From Zestomicrobium sp964482405 (GTDB lineage Archaea > Thermoproteota > Thermoprotei_A > Sulfolobales > NBVN01), in contig CAYZXH010000049.1 in the NCBI GenBank assembly GCA_964482405.1, positions 1 to 8,384 on the forward strand: DNA of 8,384 nucleotides, in the 5' to 3' direction. Position numbers and translations under genes: made by a program. Every line of letters begins with the position of its first letter. The first letter of the stretch is position 1. Shown here piece after piece: positions 1 through 6,355 of this stretch. Below the pieces are notes generated by a model. The model saw nothing but the letters and a program-made list of their open reading frames with translations, made no database searches and was not told where the DNA came from.

Positions 1-118
1 AGGCTCCGCCCGCTTAGGGTGACCCCAACCCACAGCTCCTCTTACCCCGCATCTTAGTGTACCTCCCGGAGCGACCGCTCGGGTCTCTACCCTTAACCCT
101 CACCGCGGTCTCCACTAA
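1..118 (-). ncRNA. Structured RNA candidate with kink-turn (partial, cut at window edge)
   Basis: This GC-rich island differs sharply from the AT-rich bases at 114-170. On the minus strand it folds into a stem: 113-110 pair with 71-68, then 109-105 with 78-74, leaving a 2-base bulge at 73-72. Next comes a 3-base bulge GGU (104-102), facing tandem G-A steps (101-100 and 80-79), then a 4-bp stem (99-96 with 84-81) and an 11-base loop. C-stem, 3-base bulge, tandem sheared GA pairs and second stem are the kink-turn architecture recognised by archaeal L7Ae. A minus-strand TATA-like element at 141-150 predicts a start near 116-120. Known archaeal kink-turn RNAs are box C/D and H/ACA guides, RNase P RNA, SRP RNA and the l7ae leader. 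I could not match any of them: no clear C/D boxes are visible, and the one ACA (60-58) is poorly placed. The 3' part lies outside the window. Confidence 0.45.
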
Positions 119-138
119 AACACGCATTAAAACAAACC

Positions 139-152
139 CTCATAAATTTTCA
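139..152 (-). promoter_or_regulatory. Putative TATA/BRE element for the kink-turn RNA
   Basis: The minus-strand sequence GAAAATTTATG resembles an archaeal BRE plus TATA box. Its centre is about 25-28 bases before 118, where the GC-rich structured segment begins. Placement only; an AT-rich spacer after a tRNA terminator could give the same appearance. Confidence 0.35.
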
Positions 153-153
153 T

Positions 154-175
154 AAAACCAAAAACAGCATCAAAA
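154..175 (-). terminator. Oligo-T terminator after tRNA-Ser
   Basis: Directly after the tRNA 3' end the minus strand carries T4 (175-172), T5 (164-160) and T4 (157-154). Archaeal RNA polymerase terminates at such oligo-T runs without needing a hairpin. Confidence 0.45.
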
Positions 176-177
176 GG

Positions 178-261
178 CGCCGGGGGCGGGATTTGAACCC
201 GCGCGGGGATTCCCCCACCGGCTTAGCAGGCCGGCGCCCTACCAGGCTAGGCGACCCCGGC
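178..261 (-). tRNA. tRNA-Ser (anticodon GCU)
   Basis: This is the serine tRNA decoding AGC/AGU. The acceptor stem GCCGGGG/CCCCGGC is a perfect 7 bp (261-255 with 185-179), with discriminator G at 178, as usual for archaeal tRNA-Ser. The anticodon loop CUGCUAA (229-223) sits on a GC stem and has no intron at the canonical position. A long variable arm, with a GGGGG..CCCC stem, marks a class II tRNA and separates Ser from other candidates. The T-arm is GCGGG-UUCAAAU-CCCGC. CCA is not encoded: the bases after the discriminator are CCT, so CCA must be added after transcription. The tRNA starts only 25 bases after the ferredoxin stop codon. Confidence 0.97.
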
Positions 262-285
262 TCTATTATTTCTTTTTATTCGAGG

Positions 286-296
286 GTTAAAAGTAT
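286..296 (-). promoter_or_regulatory. Putative tRNA-Ser TATA box inside the ferredoxin 3' end
   Basis: The minus-strand TACTTTTAACC is TATA-like and lies 25-30 bases before the tRNA 5' end, the expected archaeal spacing. It overlaps the last codons and the TAA stop of the ferredoxin gene. No oligo-T terminator separates the two genes, so the tRNA could also receive read-through transcription. Confidence 0.45.
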
Positions 297-514
297 TTCG
301 TGTTTACTACTTCCTTATGTTTTAATGTGTTGTGTTCTGCCTTGATTTTTATTGCTTTTTGAGGGCATAGTGGTTCGCAAGCTTTGCAGTATATGCATTT
401 TTCTGCGTCGTACGTGAGCTTGTTTCCTTCTATTTTATAGACTCTTGTTGGGCAGTATTCCACGCATTCCCCGCATAAGTTACACGTGGGTTCTATCACT
501 ATCTTTACTTTCAA
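287..514 (-). CDS. 2x[4Fe-4S] dicluster ferredoxin
   Basis: Small soluble electron carrier of 75 residues. Two complete cluster motifs are visible: C11-x2-C14-x2-C17-x3-C21-P and C40-x2-C43-x2-C46-x3-C50-P. In bacterial-type ferredoxins the fourth Cys of each motif ligates the other cluster. The length is typical, with a basic, Lys-rich C-terminal tail after residue 57. The start is TTG at 514-512, overlapping the TGA stop of the upstream ATPase gene (TTGA, 4 bases), which implies translational coupling. An AGGT-type ribosome site is just upstream, inside the ATPase gene. Its redox partner is not encoded in the window, and the 2-oxoacid dehydrogenase here would use lipoamide/NAD rather than ferredoxin. 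Family assignment is firm; the physiological role is unknown. Confidence 0.93.
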   Translation of the reverse strand: MKVKIVIEPTCNLCGECVEYCPTRVYKIEGNKLTYDAEKCIYCKACEPLCPQKAIKIKAEHNTLKHKEVVNTKYF

Positions 515-1338
515 TCCTCACTACCTGATAGTAGCTTCTTGAGTTTTTCTGCCTCCTTTAATCTCTCTTGCAATACTTCAGCTAGTTTTTGCGGGTCTAC
601 CGCCGCTATGCCCTTATCGCTTATCACGTACGGTATCCATACAGGGTTTGTTGGCACTCCCCTCATCTTCCTGACTAAGAGTTCTTTAACGGGTACTCCG
701 TACTCCATGAGTGAGGGGTTGATTCTAGCTTCTACGACCCCGTCAACCAAGTATTCTAGGTAGTTAACTATTTCTTGGAAGGTCTCCGTGGTTGTGTGTA
801 TCGTTGCGATGACTATATTCCCTAAACCCTTACCTACGACGGCCCTGAAACTCTTTATGAAGTCTAGGAATTGAGAGACCTCGAACTTCAGTATTAGCTC
901 GTTTAGTGAGTCCACTAAGACCATGGTGGAACCTCTGGTAGGACTTGACGCGTCGCTCACGGCGTAAACCAACGAATTAAGATCTTTGACCTCCAACTCC
1001 CTAACGACGCCGCTGACGGCCTTCTTGAAAGGTCCTAACCTAAAGCTAAAACAATCAATTATCTTGAACCTGCCCTCACCCACGTACTTGCTAACATCCC
1101 ACCCGAAGTAATTATAGAGCGCGAGCAGAGCGTCAGGAGAGTCATCAAAAGTCACGTAAACCACGGCGTTCCTAGACTCCTTCAGGAAATTCCATGATAG
1201 GTTAGCTAACATAACGGATTTGCCGACACCTCCAGGACCTAAGAGCAGTGTTAACGACCCGTAAGGTATTCCGGAAGGTAACGCAATACTCAAGGGATCT
1301 ATCCCGGTTAAGAAAGTCTTACTCACTAAATACACCAT
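511..1338 (-). CDS. KaiC/RecA-superfamily ATPase, single domain
   Basis: A 275-residue cytoplasmic P-loop ATPase. Walker A is GPGGVGKS (34-41); the strand MVLVDS (139-144) is Walker B. The opening TGIDPLSIALPSGIPYGSLTLLLG is not quoted further but is typical of KaiC-like single-domain proteins common in archaea, which fit signalling or regulatory ATPases better than the recombinase RadA, because RadA DNA-binding and polymerisation regions are absent. After the second strand, KaiC proteins usually have a catalytic Glu-Glu pair; here the matching site is Asp65-Asp66 (TFDDSPD). The C-terminus (about 250-272) is a charged helix, possibly coiled coil. The ATG at 1338 lies about 25 bases from TTTTAATA, so the mRNA is probably leaderless. 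It is first in an operon with the ferredoxin. Client and function are unknown. Confidence 0.82.
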   Translation of the reverse strand: MVYLVSKTFLTGIDPLSIALPSGIPYGSLTLLLGPGGVGKSVMLANLSWNFLKESRNAVVYVTFDDSPDALLALYNYFGWDVSKYVGEGRFKIIDCFSFRLGPFKKAVSGVVRELEVKDLNSLVYAVSDASSPTRGSTMVLVDSLNELILKFEVSQFLDFIKSFRAVVGKGLGNIVIATIHTTTETFQEIVNYLEYLVDGVVEARINPSLMEYGVPVKELLVRKMRGVPTNPVWIPYVISDKGIAAVDPQKLAEVLQERLKEAEKLKKLLSGSED

Positions 1339-1356
1339 TTACAATACTTGAGACAA

Positions 1357-1370
1357 ACTATTAAAACTTA
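1357..1370. promoter_or_regulatory. Shared divergent promoter, overlapping TATA elements
   Basis: Within the 59-base gap between divergent genes, the AT core at 1359-1370 reads TTTTAATA on the minus strand, centred 25 bases from the ATPase ATG. On the plus strand it reads TATTAAAACTTA, centred to give a start near 1386-1390, just before the ribosome site of the PCC gene. The two TATA elements overlap, so polymerases on both sides would compete for one site. Confidence 0.5.
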
Positions 1371-1386
1371 ACTCACACACATACAT

Positions 1387-1393
1387 AGGTGGA
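1387..1393 (+). promoter_or_regulatory. Ribosome binding site of the PCC-domain gene
   Basis: AGGTGGA lies 4 bases before TTG at 1398-1400 and matches the archaeal anti-Shine-Dalgarno core. It decides the choice of the TTG start, as there is no ATG or GTG nearby in frame. Confidence 0.65.
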
Positions 1394-1397
1394 GTAA

Positions 1398-1796
1398 TTG
1401 ATTAAGGCAATTAAGCTGGAGGAGGGAAGCATACTACCTAACGCTGTGGAGGAGATAATCCTTAAGGAAGGGCTTAAGGGAGGTTTCATAATAGGGATAG
1501 GAGGGCTTAAAAAAGCTGAGATAGGTTACTTCAACCCGGTAACATCAACATACGTAACAGAATTCATAGACTCCGGCGAGGAAGGAATGATCGAGATAGT
1601 CTCACTAGTAGGTAATTACCTACTGAGGAGTGACGGCACGGTTTTCACGCATATCCACGTAACGCTGAGTCGTAGGGATATAGGCGTTAAGGGAGGGCAT
1701 CTAGTCAGAGGGGTTGCGAGACCGCACGTAGAATTATTCTTGGTTGAGGTGGGTGAGGAGCTTAAGAAAGTGTTTAGGCATAGGGACGTGAGTTGA
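1398..1796 (+). CDS. PCC (DUF296) domain protein
   Basis: A 132-residue single-domain protein of the plant-and-prokaryote conserved (PCC/PPC, DUF296) family. Recognisable signatures are the N-terminal GGFIIGIGGLKKAEIGYF region (29-45), H85-x-H87 followed by a polar loop, and GGHL (99-102). The three histidines H85, H87 and H101 are the conserved cluster that is metal-binding in some prokaryotic members. In plants the domain occurs with AT-hooks and mediates trimerisation and DNA-associated functions. No AT-hook is present here, so DNA binding should not be assumed. The start is TTG with a good ribosome site. The stop overlaps the TTG start of the flavoprotein gene by 4 bases (TTGA), so the two are co-translated. 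The function of prokaryotic stand-alone members is largely unknown. Confidence 0.85.
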   Translation: MIKAIKLEEGSILPNAVEEIILKEGLKGGFIIGIGGLKKAEIGYFNPVTSTYVTEFIDSGEEGMIEIVSLVGNYLLRSDGTVFTHIHVTLSRRDIGVKGGHLVRGVARPHVELFLVEVGEELKKVFRHRDVS

Positions 1797-3151
1797 GCGT
1801 TAAAAGAGTGTGTGTCGTTGGCGGCGGGCTGGCAGGACTCACCACCGCGTACCACCTCTTGAGAAGAGGGGAAGACCTGAGGCTATCGTTGCTTGAGTCT
1901 AGTAGTAGGGTTGGAGGACTACTCAAGAGTGAGTTGATTGGTGGGTACTTATTCGATACCGGCGGCTCCCACATAATGTTCAGCAAGAACGTTGAGAAAC
2001 TCAGTGAGATGCTCTCCTTTCTCGGAGGTAACTACGTGAGGCACTACAGGAATAGTAAGGTATATTATAAGGGAATCTACGTTAAGTACCCCTTCGAGAA
2101 CGGCTTACACGACCTACCACCGGAGGAAAGGTTTGAGTGTGTTTGGGGTGTTGTTGAGGCTTATATCAAGAGAATCAAGAACGAGTTGAGTGAGCCGAGA
2201 AACTTTCTTGAGTGGCTACCCTACGTGTTCGGTGACGGCATAGCTAGCAAGTACCTAATACCCTATAACGAGAAGATATGGAAGACAAACCTAAGCGAGA
2301 TAACTCTTGATTGGGTTGAGGGCAGGGTACCCACACCACCAATCAGAGAGATATTAATGAGTGCTGTCGGACTTAACGTCGAAGGCTACACACACCAGCT
2401 AATCTTCTATTACCCGTCCTCAGGAGGTATTGAAGCGCTCGCACGCGGATTACTTAATGAACTATTAAGTAGTAAGAGAGTCGAAATTCATACTAATCAA
2501 GTAGTTGAGAGAGTGAGGACATCGAGTGGAGGTAGTCTCATAGTAGAAACTAGAGACTCATGTTTTGAGTGTGAGGCAGTGGTTTACACAGCCTCCCTAA
2601 AAAGATCAGGCAACGTGTTCAAGGAGGTTTTAGGAGAGTTGAGTAGGGAGTTGGAGAGGCTTAGGTCCGTACCGATAGCCGTCGTAGGTTTAGGTGTGAG
2701 GGGTGAGGCAAGACCCTACCACTGGATATACCTGCCGGACAAGAAGTACCTACCACACAGGGTAGCAATACTAAGTAATTTCTCGAGAAATAACGCGCCG
2801 GAGGGCGGTGTCTCCATAATAGCTGAGATATCGTTTAGGAACGAAGATGAGTTAAGGTCAGTTCCTGACAACGAATTAGTTAGGAAGTCATACGAAGACT
2901 TACTAGAGATAGGTTTAGTGAGGAATCCCGAACTTGAGGTTAGTGAGGTGTGGCGTTGGGAAGACGCTTACATAATATACGACAAGAATAGGTCAGAGAT
3001 AGTTAAGAAGGTAGGTGATGAGTTAAGGAAGCTGGGAGTCTTCATAAACGGGAGATTCGGTACTTGGGAATACTTGAATATGGACGCAGTATACATAAAA
3101 TCAGAAAAAATCGCTGAAGAGGTAGTGAAGTACATTCACGTCCGTTCATGA
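1793..3151 (+). CDS. FAD-dependent oxidoreductase/mutase-like flavoprotein (amine oxidase or UDP-galactopyranose mutase superfamily)
   Basis: A 452-residue cytoplasmic flavoprotein. The N-terminal Rossmann fold has the FAD ADP-binding motif GGGLAG (10-15), the acidic ribose-binding E35, and the RVGG motif (39-42) that follows it. Next comes FDTGGSHIM (around 54-62), the substrate-side motif of protoporphyrinogen oxidase, amine oxidase and UDP-galactopyranose mutase-like proteins. The C-terminal motif GRFGTWEYLNMD (420-431) is the second FAD contact and resembles the G-R-x-G-x-W-x-Y-x-N-M-D form of sugar-mutase-like members more than heme-pathway oxidases. There is no signal peptide or membrane segment. 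The start is TTG at 1793, overlapping the PCC gene stop. No heme or polysaccharide genes are nearby, so the substrate stays open: either an oxidase/desaturase or a non-oxidative mutase is possible. Confidence 0.8.
   Translation: MSVKRVCVVGGGLAGLTTAYHLLRRGEDLRLSLLESSSRVGGLLKSELIGGYLFDTGGSHIMFSKNVEKLSEMLSFLGGNYVRHYRNSKVYYKGIYVKYPFENGLHDLPPEERFECVWGVVEAYIKRIKNELSEPRNFLEWLPYVFGDGIASKYLIPYNEKIWKTNLSEITLDWVEGRVPTPPIREILMSAVGLNVEGYTHQLIFYYPSSGGIEALARGLLNELLSSKRVEIHTNQVVERVRTSSGGSLIVETRDSCFECEAVVYTASLKRSGNVFKEVLGELSRELERLRSVPIAVVGLGVRGEARPYHWIYLPDKKYLPHRVAILSNFSRNNAPEGGVSIIAEISFRNEDELRSVPDNELVRKSYEDLLEIGLVRNPELEVSEVWRWEDAYIIYDKNRSEIVKKVGDELRKLGVFINGRFGTWEYLNMDAVYIKSEKIAEEVVKYIHVRS
3094..3110 (-). terminator. 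Possible oligo-T terminator of the E1-E2 operon
   Basis: About 50 bases past the E2 stop, the minus strand reads TTTTTTCTGATTTTATG: T6 at 3110-3105 and T4 at 3100-3097. This is an archaeal-style T-rich termination site. It lies inside the 3' end of the convergent flavoprotein gene, so the two transcripts would overlap antisense. Confidence 0.3.
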
Positions 3152-3158
3152 GTTACTC

Positions 3159-4364
3159 CTAGCTTATCGTTATCAACTGGTAAGGATTCTCGATATATTC
3201 CCTGATCTTCTTCAGGAAGACCGCGGCTTGAGCCCCGTCAGTCACTCTATGATCAAATGTGAGGCTTAAAACGAAGTATTTCCTCGTAGTAACCCCCTTA
3301 GGAAGCTCAATAACCACTTTCTCATATATCCTCCCAACACCTAATATCGCTACATGACCAGGATAAATGACAGGTGTGAAAACATCGACGTCATACATTC
3401 CTAGATTAGAGATCGTTATGGTTGAACCAGACACTTCTTCCAGACTTAACGTGCCTTCCCGAGCTTTCTTAGCTAGGTCTTCCAGCTCTACGGATATCTG
3501 GGTTGCTGACTTGTTATCAGCGTTCTTTATGACTGGAACGATTAACCCTCCTTCAAGAGCTACGGCCACCCCCACGTTAATGTCTTTATAAATCCTTAGC
3601 TTGTTTCCTTCCAGGCTCGCGTTAAACTCCCTATGCTCTCTTAAAGCGCTAGCTAACGCTTTCACTAGGAAGGCCGTTATCGACGGTCTCTTGTCTTTAG
3701 GTAATGAGTTCCTGAGTTCCTCCAGCTTATCTACGTTAACCTCCATGGTTATGGTCGTTAAAACCATCTCCCTAGCTGATTTAAGGAGGTTCTCAGCTAT
3801 CCTAAGCCTCATAGGGCTTAAAGGTCTCTCCTCAAGCACGGTGAGGCCTGCCTCAACCGCCTTAGGAGGAGCGGCCCTAGTCTTCTCTACGTAAGCCTTA
3901 ACGTCTTCCTGGGATATTATTTCTTTGTCTGGGAAGTACCTCCACACATCATCTAAGCTAACCCCTAATTCTTCAGCTAGTTTTCTCGCTGCTGGAGTTG
4001 CCCTAACCTTACCTGCTGGCTTGACTTGAGTAACTTCAGGAACCTGAACTTTCTCGATTTTCTCCTCGATTATGGTCGGGGCCGGAGCCTCGGGAGCTCC
4101 TGAAAGGATCTTCCTCAACTCTTCCTCGTTCTCAGCTATCAAAGCTATCACTTCGTTGACTCTAGCCTTACTACCTTCCTCATAAAGTATCTTAGCTAGG
4201 AAGCCTGAAGCCGGGGCCTTAACATCGCCTACCAATTTCTCAGTCTCTATAGTCGCCATGACTTCATCAACCTCCACACGGTCACCCACCTTCTTCAACC
4301 ACTCAACTATTCTACCCTCAACCATCGTCAGGCCTAGTTTAGGCATCTTTACCTCGATAACCAC
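3159..4364 (-). CDS. 2-oxoacid dehydrogenase complex E2, dihydrolipoamide acyltransferase
   Basis: The core acyltransferase moves the acyl group from lipoamide to CoA, forming acyl-CoA. It has 401 residues in the standard order. One lipoyl domain (1-78) carries lipoyl Lys43 in ETEKLVGD. A Pro/Ala/Glu-rich linker follows, then a peripheral subunit-binding domain (about 120-160, RATPAARKLAEELG onward) and a second short linker. The catalytic domain spans about 180-401. His372 and Asp376 in DHRVTDG are the catalytic pair, and the GSTITISNLGM region (313-323) is also conserved. The start is GTG at 4364-4362, preceded by a perfect AGGAGGT 8 bases upstream inside the end of the E1 gene. Motifs do not settle whether the substrate is pyruvate, branched-chain oxoacid or acetoin. 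A lipoylation enzyme and E3 are not in the window. Confidence 0.95.
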   Translation of the reverse strand: MVIEVKMPKLGLTMVEGRIVEWLKKVGDRVEVDEVMATIETEKLVGDVKAPASGFLAKILYEEGSKARVNEVIALIAENEEELRKILSGAPEAPAPTIIEEKIEKVQVPEVTQVKPAGKVRATPAARKLAEELGVSLDDVWRYFPDKEIISQEDVKAYVEKTRAAPPKAVEAGLTVLEERPLSPMRLRIAENLLKSAREMVLTTITMEVNVDKLEELRNSLPKDKRPSITAFLVKALASALREHREFNASLEGNKLRIYKDINVGVAVALEGGLIVPVIKNADNKSATQISVELEDLAKKAREGTLSLEEVSGSTITISNLGMYDVDVFTPVIYPGHVAILGVGRIYEKVVIELPKGVTTRKYFVLSLTFDHRVTDGAQAAVFLKKIREYIENPYQLITIS

Positions 4365-4370
4365 GTGAAT

Positions 4371-6350
4371 CTACCTCCTGAAGAGTGTGAGAATAGACCC
4401 CACAATCTTTTCTTTGTTAGGCAGGATTTCCTTCTCGAGTGTTGGGCTGAAGGGTATCGGTGCGTGACCAGTATTTATTCTTACAGGCCTGGAATCTAAG
4501 TAGCCGAATGCTTCCTCCTCAACAGTTGCTATGACTTCTGATGAGATACCGCAAGGACCCCACCCCTCGTCAACGACTACCAACTTCATGGTCTTCTCAA
4601 CAGATTCCCTCAATGTTTTACGATCTAGCGGGTAGAGAGTCCTTAAGTCAATTACCTCAGCATCAATACCGTACCTTTCCTTAAGTTCCTTAGCTGCCTC
4701 CAAGGACTCGTGCAACATGTAAGAATACGTCACTATAGTCACGTCATCCCCTTCCCTCTTAACACTTGCTTTACCGAGCGGTATTACATACTCTTCCTCC
4801 GGTACAGGCCCGCTCATCCTGTAGAGCTTCTTATGCTCTAAGAATATGACTGGGTTCCCGTCACGTATTGAAGCTAGGAAAAGTCCTTTAGCGTCGTATG
4901 GGGTTGCCGGAGCTACCACCTTTAAGCCAGGATGGTTAACGAACATTGACGCGTTCGTTGACGAGTGCTGTGCCGCGGCCGAAATCCCGGCACCTATCGC
5001 CGCACGCACTAGAATAGGTATCTTGAACTGACCCCCGCTCATATACCTCAACTTCGCTGCGTGATTGAATATGGCGTTCATAGCTAAGTAGAGAAAGTCA
5101 GCGAAACGATGCTCTACTACTACCCTAAGCCCGGCCATTGCAGCCCCCACAGCAATTAAGGTGAAGCCGTCTTCTGAGATGGGCGTGTCTATGACGCGCA
5201 CGTCAGCACCGTACTTAGCCGCTAAACCCTTAGTAACCCCCCACACACCAGCAGCTACCACGTCCTCACCTAAGACTACCACGTCATCATAGCGTGACAT
5301 CTCATAATCTAGTGCCTCCCTAACAGCCTCCACGTACGTTATCATTCTACTCCCTGGCGGAGGCTCCTTATAAGATAGCCTACTCTCACTGTAGGTATAT
5401 TCCAGTACTGTATCTGGTTTGGGGTAGGGACTGTTTCGAGCAAACTCCACAGCTTCGAGGACTTCTTTCTCTATCTTAGACCTTATCTCGCTATCTCTTG
5501 CTTCGTTCAGGAACCCATTACTAATCAAGTAATTACGGAATCTCACTATTGGGTCTTTCTCCCTCAAGAACTCATCAACCTCATCCTTAGGTCTGTAATG
5601 TTGTGGATCGCCCTCAAAATGTCCCCTCACCCTGAGAGTTAGTGCTTCAAGCAACGCAGGTCCCTTACCACTCCTTATCTCTTTAACGAGCTTCTCGGCA
5701 GTCTCGTAGACTTCGAGAACGTTCGTCCCGTCTACCGTGACACCATCGATATTGTAAGCTGAGGCTCTCTTAGAAACCCTATCCACAGATAACGACTTCT
5801 TGACAGGCACGGTCGCTGCGTACATGTTATTCTCACACACGAATAATACCGGGAGCTTCCATATCGAGGCCATATTAAGTGTTTCGTGGAAGACCCCCGT
5901 ATTAGACGCGCCGTCACCGAAGAAAGCAGCTACCACGTTGTCTTTACCTCTATACTTCACAGCTAGAGCAACCCCGGCAGCCAGTCCTATCCCACTACCG
6001 ACTATCCCGTTAGCTCCCATGACCCCTATACTCACGTCCACAGCATGCATAGAACCTCCTCTACCCTTATTAAGTCCTGCCTCCTTACCGTAAAGCTCGG
6101 CCATCAATTTCTTTAAGTCAACCCCCTTAGCTATCAGGTGCCCGTGACCTCTATGAGTGCTAGTTATGTAGTCGTCTTTCCTTAAAGCATGGATAACCCC
6201 CGTAGCGATAGCTTCCTCACCTATGTATAAGTGGACGAAGCCAGGTATCTCACCACCGTAAAACAGCTTAGCTACTGTCTCCTCAAACCTTCTGATTCTT
6301 AGCATGGTCTCATAGAGACTTAATAACTTGTCTTGATCTAAATCTCCCAT
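4371..6350 (-). CDS. 2-oxoacid dehydrogenase E1, fused alpha-beta single chain
   Basis: Thiamine-diphosphate enzyme that decarboxylates a 2-oxoacid and reductively acylates the lipoyl group of E2. Positions count from ATG 6350 (659 residues). The alpha half (1-310) holds the HRGHGH region (66-71) and the ThDP/Mg motif GDGASN...NN (145-175). A Pro-rich linker (about 308-335) leads into the beta half, starting at MITYVEAVREAL. This half has catalytic Glu393 in TPISEDGF, His462 in QHSS, and the HPGLKVVAP and DEGWGPCG segments. The alpha and beta chains are usually separate; here they form one ORF without stop or frameshift. A longer ORF opens at ATG 6410, but I prefer 6350: GGTGT lies 5 bases before it, homology begins there, and the extra 20 codons cover the promoter. 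E2 follows at once. Substrate is unproven (pyruvate, branched-chain oxoacid or acetoin type). Confidence 0.93.
   Translation of the reverse strand: MGDLDQDKLLSLYETMLRIRRFEETVAKLFYGGEIPGFVHLYIGEEAIATGVIHALRKDDYITSTHRGHGHLIAKGVDLKKLMAELYGKEAGLNKGRGGSMHAVDVSIGVMGANGIVGSGIGLAAGVALAVKYRGKDNVVAAFFGDGASNTGVFHETLNMASIWKLPVLFVCENNMYAATVPVKKSLSVDRVSKRASAYNIDGVTVDGTNVLEVYETAEKLVKEIRSGKGPALLEALTLRVRGHFEGDPQHYRPKDEVDEFLREKDPIVRFRNYLISNGFLNEARDSEIRSKIEKEVLEAVEFARNSPYPKPDTVLEYTYSESRLSYKEPPPGSRMITYVEAVREALDYEMSRYDDVVVLGEDVVAAGVWGVTKGLAAKYGADVRVIDTPISEDGFTLIAVGAAMAGLRVVVEHRFADFLYLAMNAIFNHAAKLRYMSGGQFKIPILVRAAIGAGISAAAQHSSTNASMFVNHPGLKVVAPATPYDAKGLFLASIRDGNPVIFLEHKKLYRMSGPVPEEEYVIPLGKASVKREGDDVTIVTYSYMLHESLEAAKELKERYGIDAEVIDLRTLYPLDRKTLRESVEKTMKLVVVDEGWGPCGISSEVIATVEEEAFGYLDSRPVRINTGHAPIPFSPTLEKEILPNKEKIVGSILTLFRR
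4373..4379 (-). promoter_or_regulatory. E2 ribosome binding site within the E1 stop region
   Basis: AGGAGGT on the minus strand, 8 bases before the GTG start of E2. It overlaps the final Arg-Arg codons and the TAG stop of E1 (AGG AGG TAG). Ribosomes terminating on E1 would cover it, suggesting coupled and stoichiometric translation. Confidence 0.75.
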
Positions 6351-6355
6351 GTAAC

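Noticed and set aside
1..60. Possible 3' end of 23S rRNA or SRP RNA, from short GC-rich matches by eye
   Set aside because: The resemblance is only a few bases around TAAGCGGG and TGCGGGG; the order and spacing of conserved blocks are absent.
14..115. A 33-codon basic frame on the minus strand (GTG 115 to TAA 14), sequence rich in Arg, Lys, Gly and Ser
   Set aside because: It lies exactly over the kink-turn fold, uses codons rare in the neighbours, and matches no ribosomal or chromatin protein that I recognise.
511..1338. RadA recombinase or ParA/NifH-type ATPase
   Set aside because: There is no helix-hairpin-helix or polymerisation motif; the P-loop GPGGVGKS has Pro where the deviant Walker A has its signature Lys.
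1793..3151. Assigning the flavoprotein as protoporphyrinogen oxidase or as the missing E3
   Set aside because: There are no heme genes and the C-terminal motif is mutase-like; the CxxxxC disulphide of E3 is absent.
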